Shown piece by piece: positions 5,772 to 9,380 of a DNA stretch of 9,380 nt. A program made the position numbers and the translations under genes. The stretch covers positions 1-9,380 of the forward strand of contig MNYV01000171.1 in NCBI GenBank assembly GCA_001873285.1, read 5' to 3'. The notes beneath the pieces were generated by a model. It saw only the letters and a list, made by a program, of their open reading frames with translations, was not told the origin of the DNA and ran no database searches. Every line of letters begins with the position of its first letter. Positions within the stretch are counted from its first letter, which is position 1. The DNA is from Nitrospirae bacterium CG2_30_53_67. Its GTDB lineage: Bacteria; CG2-30-53-67.

Positions 5772-6479
5772 ATGATGGATGACCGTAGAACAAACCTTCC
5801 CATCAAGCAGTGGCCTGAAGAGGAACGCCCAAGGGAAAGACTGCATCAATATGGAGCGGAATCCTTGTCTGATGCCCAGCTCATGGCCATTCTCCTGGGA
5901 ACCGGGGATGCCGGCAGAAGCGCTGTGGGTGTGGCCGTGGATCTTCTCAGCCGGTACCGGGATCTCAGGGAAATGAGCACGGCAGGGGTTTCGGAGATTT
6001 GCAGGGTTCCGGGGATCGGCAAGGCCAAGGCCGCCCGCCTTCTTGCGGCCATGGAACTGGGGAAAAGGATCCAGGCATTTCCCTTGAAAGAGGGAGATCT
6101 GATTCGGGGAAGCCGTGACGTTTTTGAGTCCTGTCATCCCTATCTCAGAGACCTGAAAAAAGAGGTTTTTCGGGTGGTGCTGTTGAATGGGAAGAACAGG
6201 GTCATACGCACCCTGACCATATCGGAGGGGAGCCTGACCGCCTGTCTCGTGCATCCCAGAGAGGTTTTTGCGCCGGCCATTCGCGAATCCTCGGCTTCGG
6301 TCCTCCTGATCCACAATCATCCGAGCGGGGACCCGACTCCGAGCCCCGAGGATATCGAAATGAACAAGAGACTCGTTCAGGCCGGTGAACTCATCGGGAT
6401 CAAGGTCCTGGACCACCTGGTGATCGGAGACGGAAGGTATCTCAGTTTCGTGGACCAAGGGCTGATGACCGCAGGGTGA
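5772..6479 (+). CDS. radC: RadC-family JAMM/MPN+ protein
   Basis: The protein has 235 residues, the usual length for RadC. The ATG at 5772 has GGAGA four to eight bases upstream; a second ATG directly follows it. The N-terminal half has the helix-hairpin-helix type segment (VPGIGKAKAARLLAAMELG, about 79-97) that follows the typical PRERL and LSDAQLMAILLGTG stretches. The C-terminal half is the JAMM metalloprotease-like domain with HNHPSGDPTPSPED. His181, His183 and Asp194 are the expected zinc ligands, and all are present. RadC was once tied to DNA repair in E. coli, but that link was withdrawn, and its cellular role is still unclear; relatives are often found on mobile elements and near competence genes. 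The gene has its own promoter and may read through the repeat element into glnD, which has none that I can see. Confidence 0.95.
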   Translation: MMDDRRTNLPIKQWPEEERPRERLHQYGAESLSDAQLMAILLGTGDAGRSAVGVAVDLLSRYRDLREMSTAGVSEICRVPGIGKAKAARLLAAMELGKRIQAFPLKEGDLIRGSRDVFESCHPYLRDLKKEVFRVVLLNGKNRVIRTLTISEGSLTACLVHPREVFAPAIRESSASVLLIHNHPSGDPTPSPEDIEMNKRLVQAGELIGIKVLDHLVIGDGRYLSFVDQGLMTAG

Positions 6480-6523
6480 AAACATCAGGGGTCAAGGGTT
6501 CAAGGATTCCAGGGGTCAAGTGA

Positions 6524-6553
6524 ACCCCGTTAGAGGTTGTCCTCTAACGGGGT
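6524..6553. repeat. Perfect 13-bp palindrome with a 4-nt loop
   Basis: ACCCCGTTAGAGG (6524-6536) and CCTCTAACGGGGT (6541-6553) are exact reverse complements around TTGT. No T-run follows on either side, so it is not a normal terminator, although such a stable hairpin could still protect or block the radC transcript end. It sits at the inner edge of the left arm of the repeat element. Confidence 0.8.
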
Positions 6554-6556
6554 GAA

Positions 6557-6731
6557 GTGCTCAAACACTACAAGGAGTTAAAGGAAGGGCCCCAGTCTTA
6601 TCAATTATGATTGGAGATTTACAAAATAACAAAAAGATTTCCTGGAGAAGAAAGATAGTGATATCGAGGAGGTTGAGCGGATGCTCAAGGCACTGATCAA
6701 ATCACTGGAAAACAAACACTTGACCCCTTGA
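6557..6731 (+). pseudogene. Four-helix-bundle (S23/IVP-type) protein gene, broken
   Basis: The first part, from about 6557, reads HYKELKEGPQSYQL, then a TGA at 6608-6610, then LEIYKITKRFPGEER and a TAG at 6656. Intact family members have YKELKVWQKSYQLCLEIY and KFPxEE here, so the TGA probably replaces a Cys codon. In another frame, 6654-6731 reads DIEEVERMLKALIKSLENK and ends HLTP-stop, the usual C-terminus. About 60 central residues are missing, including the LTSQIRRAAVSIPANIAEG-type block. With a stop, a deletion and a frame change it cannot make the normal protein. These small proteins (about 120 residues) resemble those encoded in 23S rRNA intervening sequences and the accessory protein of diversity-generating retroelements; no retroelement is visible here. 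The right inverted arm overlaps its last codons. Confidence 0.8.
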
Positions 6732-6782
6732 ACTCTGGAATCCTCGAACCCTTCTTAATAAACATGAAAGAAAAAAATATAG

Positions 6783-9380
6783 GTGACGGTCATAGAAAAG
6801 GCGGGTTTACAACACTATCAGGATGCCTACAGTTTTGAGCTGCAGGAGAAACTTCGTGAGCAAGGGGTCATGGATTCTGCGAAAAGGGACAGAAGCGCCT
6901 ATGTGGCCGGTCTGAAGTCCATCTTTCAAGAGGGAAGGGAAGGCATCAAGCGGATCCACCTCTCCGGCGCGGCCGGGACCGAAGTGGTCTACCGGATGAC
7001 GGCATGGACCGATGTATTGTTAAGAGAGCTTTTTGATTCGGCAAAAAAACTTTCCGGAATAAAAGATGCCCGCTGTTCGCTCCTGGCCATAGGGGGCTAC
7101 GGCAGGGGCGAGTTAAATCCCTTCTCCGATCTGGATGTGATGTTTCTGACCGTCAAAGAGCCTGATCCGTTCGGCCGGACCTTGTCTGAAAACTGTTTAT
7201 ATCTCATGTGGGATTTGAAACTCGACATCGGACACAGCATGCGGAGCATCCAGGACTGTGTGACCTCGGCGGCATCGGATATCCGGGCGAAGACCTCCCT
7301 GATCGAGTCCAGGTTCATCGCGGGGAATCCGGATATCTATGGTCTTTTTTTGAAGGAGTCCCGAGGAAAAATTCTGAACAGGGATTCCGAGGCCTACCTG
7401 AGGACCAAGCTGTCGGACGTGAATGAACGCTGCAAGAAGTACGGAGGCTCACTCTATATGAAAGAGCCTCACATCAAGGAGGGGGTGGGAGGACTCCGTG
7501 ATATCCATACGGCTTTCTGGATTGCCAGGGTCAAATACGGCGTCGGCTCCTTTAGTGAATTGAAAGAAAAGCGGGTGATCTCTGAAAGGGAAGAAAGGAT
7601 TCTTCATCATTCGCTGGAATTCCTCTGGAAAGTTAGAAATCATCTCCATTTTATAAGCGGGAGGCGGAACGACCTTTTGACCATGGATATGCAGGAGGAG
7701 ATGGCTCCCTTTTTTAGGTACAAGGATTTTAAACACTATCTGGCCGTGGAACGTTTCATGAGGGCATACTATCTTCAGACGAGAAATATCCGGTATTTCA
7801 CAAGCCTCCTGATGAACCGATGTGCATCCTCCAGGAAGCGGAAGATGTTTCCAGGGATCTCTTTCCGAAAGAAAGAGATCGCGGAAGGGGTGACCCTGGT
7901 CGGGAACACCCTCTGCGTTCCGGACGGCCGGCAGGACGATTTCCGCCGGGAACCGGAACGGCTGATGCGGATCTTTTCCCTTTCTCAACGCTTCGGCGTT
8001 CTGCTGGCGGATGCCACCCAGCAGATGATCCTCTCTTCACTCAGCCTGGTGAATCATGACTTCCGCAGTTCCGCGCCTGTCCGGGATTTATTTCTCAAGA
8101 TTCTGAGAGGGGAACAGAGGGTCGTGAGCACACTACGACAGATGCATGAACTGCGTTTTCTGGGAAGGTACATCCCGGAGTTCGGAGCCCTGACCGCGCT
8201 GGTCCAGCATGATCTCTACCACACCTATACGGTGGATGAACATACGCTTTTTGCCATGGAGAAACTCGAAGGTCTTCGGGGGAGCCCGTATCCCGGCAAT
8301 CGTTTCTATTCCCGGCTCTTCATGGAGGTTCGGAAACCGGAGATCCTGTACCTTTCACTCCTCCTGCACGATATCGGCAAGGCCGTGGGTCCTGGTCACG
8401 TCCGGAAAGGGAGCCAGGCGATTCCTGCCGTAGCCCGCCGGATGGGCCTTTCCGAAGAAGACGCCGGCGCCATTGAATTCATGGTCAGGAATCATCTCCT
8501 CTTGGGACACCTCTCGCAGCGGCGGGATATCCATGATCCGAAACTGATCGGCCGTCTCTCCCGGCTGGTCGGCGACCAGGAACATCTCAGGATGCTGACG
8601 CTGGTTACCTATTGCGACACCAGTGCCGTCGGTCCCGGGGTCTGGAACGACTGGAAGGATACGCTCCTGCAGGAGCTTTTTCAAAGGACACGGGAACAGC
8701 TTCTTTCAGGCGCTGAACGGGCCATGGAGGTCGGGGCGGTATCTTCCCTTGAGAAAATCAAGAGCCGCATCCGTGAGGAAGGGAAAGCGATCTTCGGAGA
8801 AGAAATCGAGCATATCCTCGCGACGCTTCCGGACCGTTATTTTCTCTCTACCCCTCATTTCAGAGTGATGAAGCATCTATCCATGCTGAGGAGAATGGAG
8901 GATGATGGGTTTATTGCGGAGTGGACCCATTATGCCTCTCGGGGATATACGGAACTGAATGTCTGCACCTATGACACGGATACCCCCGGGCTTTTCTCAA
9001 GGATTGCAGGTGTGCTCGCCTCACGAGGACTCAATATTCTGGGGGCAAGTATTTTTACAAGCCGGGAGGGTAGGGTGATCGATTCCATTCAGGTGGAGCT
9101 CCCCGAAGAACATAAACGGATGGATCATGATTTTTGGGAAGAGATCGCACGGACCATGCGTTCTGTCGCACAGAGGACCAGCCAGGTCCATGAGATCCTG
9201 GCGGCGCATCAACCCCCATGGTATTTGAGGAAAAAGAAGAAGCACAAGATCACCCCTCGTGTTCTGTTTGACAATACGGTTTCCGACAAATACACCGTAA
9301 TCGATGTCTATGCCGAGGATCGTATCGGCCTTCTTTATCAAATCACCTCTTGTCTGGCCGATCAGGGGGTTTATATCCAC
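6783..9380 (+). CDS. glnD: Bifunctional PII uridylyltransferase/uridylyl-removing enzyme (C-terminus off window)
   Basis: Open for 866 codons to the right edge. A TAG lies directly before the GTG at 6783, so translation starts there or later; the ribosome site is weak (A-rich). A GTCATG 29 codons on is the first ATG. The nucleotidyltransferase motif GGYGRGELNPFSDLD is at 104-118, with catalytic Asp116 and Asp118. A GlnD linker domain follows (KEGVGGLRDIHTAFW). The HD hydrolase motif HDIGK is at 529-533. The first ACT domain is at about 724-790 (TDTPGLFSRIAGVLASRG) and the second begins at about 837 (YTVIDVYAEDRIGLLY) and is cut. GlnD uridylylates PII when glutamine is low and removes UMP when it is high; the ACT domains bind glutamine. 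Both active-site motifs look intact. The family is usually about 850-930 residues, so little is missing. No glnB or amtB is in view. Confidence 0.95.
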   Translation, partial: MTVIEKAGLQHYQDAYSFELQEKLREQGVMDSAKRDRSAYVAGLKSIFQEGREGIKRIHLSGAAGTEVVYRMTAWTDVLLRELFDSAKKLSGIKDARCSLLAIGGYGRGELNPFSDLDVMFLTVKEPDPFGRTLSENCLYLMWDLKLDIGHSMRSIQDCVTSAASDIRAKTSLIESRFIAGNPDIYGLFLKESRGKILNRDSEAYLRTKLSDVNERCKKYGGSLYMKEPHIKEGVGGLRDIHTAFWIARVKYGVGSFSELKEKRVISEREERILHHSLEFLWKVRNHLHFISGRRNDLLTMDMQEEMAPFFRYKDFKHYLAVERFMRAYYLQTRNIRYFTSLLMNRCASSRKRKMFPGISFRKKEIAEGVTLVGNTLCVPDGRQDDFRREPERLMRIFSLSQRFGVLLADATQQMILSSLSLVNHDFRSSAPVRDLFLKILRGEQRVVSTLRQMHELRFLGRYIPEFGALTALVQHDLYHTYTVDEHTLFAMEKLEGLRGSPYPGNRFYSRLFMEVRKPEILYLSLLLHDIGKAVGPGHVRKGSQAIPAVARRMGLSEEDAGAIEFMVRNHLLLGHLSQRRDIHDPKLIGRLSRLVGDQEHLRMLTLVTYCDTSAVGPGVWNDWKDTLLQELFQRTREQLLSGAERAMEVGAVSSLEKIKSRIREEGKAIFGEEIEHILATLPDRYFLSTPHFRVMKHLSMLRRMEDDGFIAEWTHYASRGYTELNVCTYDTDTPGLFSRIAGVLASRGLNILGASIFTSREGRVIDSIQVELPEEHKRMDHDFWEEIARTMRSVAQRTSQVHEILAAHQPPWYLRKKKKHKITPRVLFDNTVSDKYTVIDVYAEDRIGLLYQITSCLADQGVYIH

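Larger units (their letters stand above)
6487..6753. mobile_element. Decayed inverted-repeat element carrying a four-helix-bundle gene remnant
   Basis: The left arm (6494-6522) and right arm (6753-6717, reverse complement) share AAGGGTTC-AGGATTCCAG and GGGTCAAGTG. The left arm lacks an 8-nt AGTTCAAG block that the right arm has. AGGGGTCAAG is also repeated directly at 6487-6496 and 6511-6520. Between the arms lie a perfect hairpin and a broken gene. The arms, hairpin and cargo together fill nearly all the radC-glnD gap. No transposase is encoded, so this would be a MITE-like or otherwise trans-mobilised unit, now degraded. Confidence 0.6.

Noticed and set aside
5703-6485. Minus-strand open frame of 260 codons opposite radC
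   Set aside because: Long only because of the codon bias of radC; radC is certain from its JAMM motif, and the antisense product is unlike any protein I know.
6487-6522. CRISPR-like or tandem repeat
   Set aside because: AGGGGTCAAG occurs only twice in direct orientation here and pairs with an inverted copy at 6717-6753; there is no regular repeat-spacer structure.
6524-6553. Rho-independent terminator of radC
   Set aside because: The stem is strong but no T-run follows on either strand, so I list it as a palindrome only.
6557-6731. Diversity-generating retroelement accessory gene
   Set aside because: The fold family is shared, but no reverse transcriptase or template/variable repeat is present, and the gene is broken.
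6764-6817. ATG at 6764 as the glnD start
   Set aside because: It is in another frame and stops after 17 codons; a TAG stands in the glnD frame just before the GTG at 6783, so a one-base slip would not help.
7449-7988. Minus-strand open frame of 179 codons inside glnD
   Set aside because: Shadow of glnD, whose frame is continuous from 6783 to the window end with all family motifs.
9021-9380. Minus-strand open frame at the right edge
   Set aside because: Antisense to the ACT domains of glnD; no independent support.

Overview
The window looks like chromosomal DNA from an anaerobic, respiratory, probably sulfur-metabolising bacterium, most likely a Desulfobacterota (former Deltaproteobacteria) member. 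This is an inference from the gene families: an 11-heme membrane-anchored cytochrome c, a DMSO-reductase-type iron-sulfur electron-transfer subunit, a DsrE2/TusA-like/TauE sulfur-handling cluster, and a decayed four-helix-bundle (S23-type) repeat element of a kind I associate with that group. No rRNA, tRNA or CRISPR array is visible.

Left edge (1-676). The beginning of a 4Fe-4S electron-transfer subunit runs off the left edge on the minus strand. Back to back with it, a strong plus-strand promoter (TTGACA-17-TATAAA) drives a 75-residue two-helix membrane protein. The two genes have divergent sigma70-like promoters about 60 bp apart. The small gene ends exactly where a decayed IS1182-type transposase fragment (673-831, minus) ends.

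Centre (882-4306, all minus strand). One apparent operon is read as merR-type regulator, HMA-fold small protein without metal-binding cysteines, frameshifted isoprenylcysteine-methyltransferase-like membrane protein, TauE/SafE permease, DsrE2, and a TusA-fold protein in which the expected active-site Cys is Met. It starts at a promoter whose 17-bp spacer carries an 18-bp near-perfect dyad, the classic MerR operator position, and the predicted transcript start lies next to the MerR start codon. The likely job is regulated sulfur or sulfur-anion trafficking: DsrE2 and the TusA-like protein as carrier or partner, and TauE as sulfite, sulfonate or thiosulfate exporter, switched by a cysteine-rich MerR sensor. 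This is the most interesting system here, although the broken methyltransferase and nearby IS debris show that the locus is partly eroded.

Right of it (4454-5510). A bidirectional rho-independent terminator separates the operon from an undecaheme NapC/NirT-like cytochrome c, also on the minus strand.

Right half (5674-9380, plus strand). radC has a good sigma70 promoter. It is followed by a 267-bp decayed element (6487-6753): inverted repeats about 30-37 bp long, a perfect 13-bp hairpin, and the remains of a four-helix-bundle gene. After it comes glnD, the bifunctional PII uridylyltransferase/uridylyl-removing enzyme, which is open for 866 codons to the right edge. radC and glnD look more GC-rich than the sulfur operon and its surroundings, which fits the operon region being an acquired or remodelled insert.
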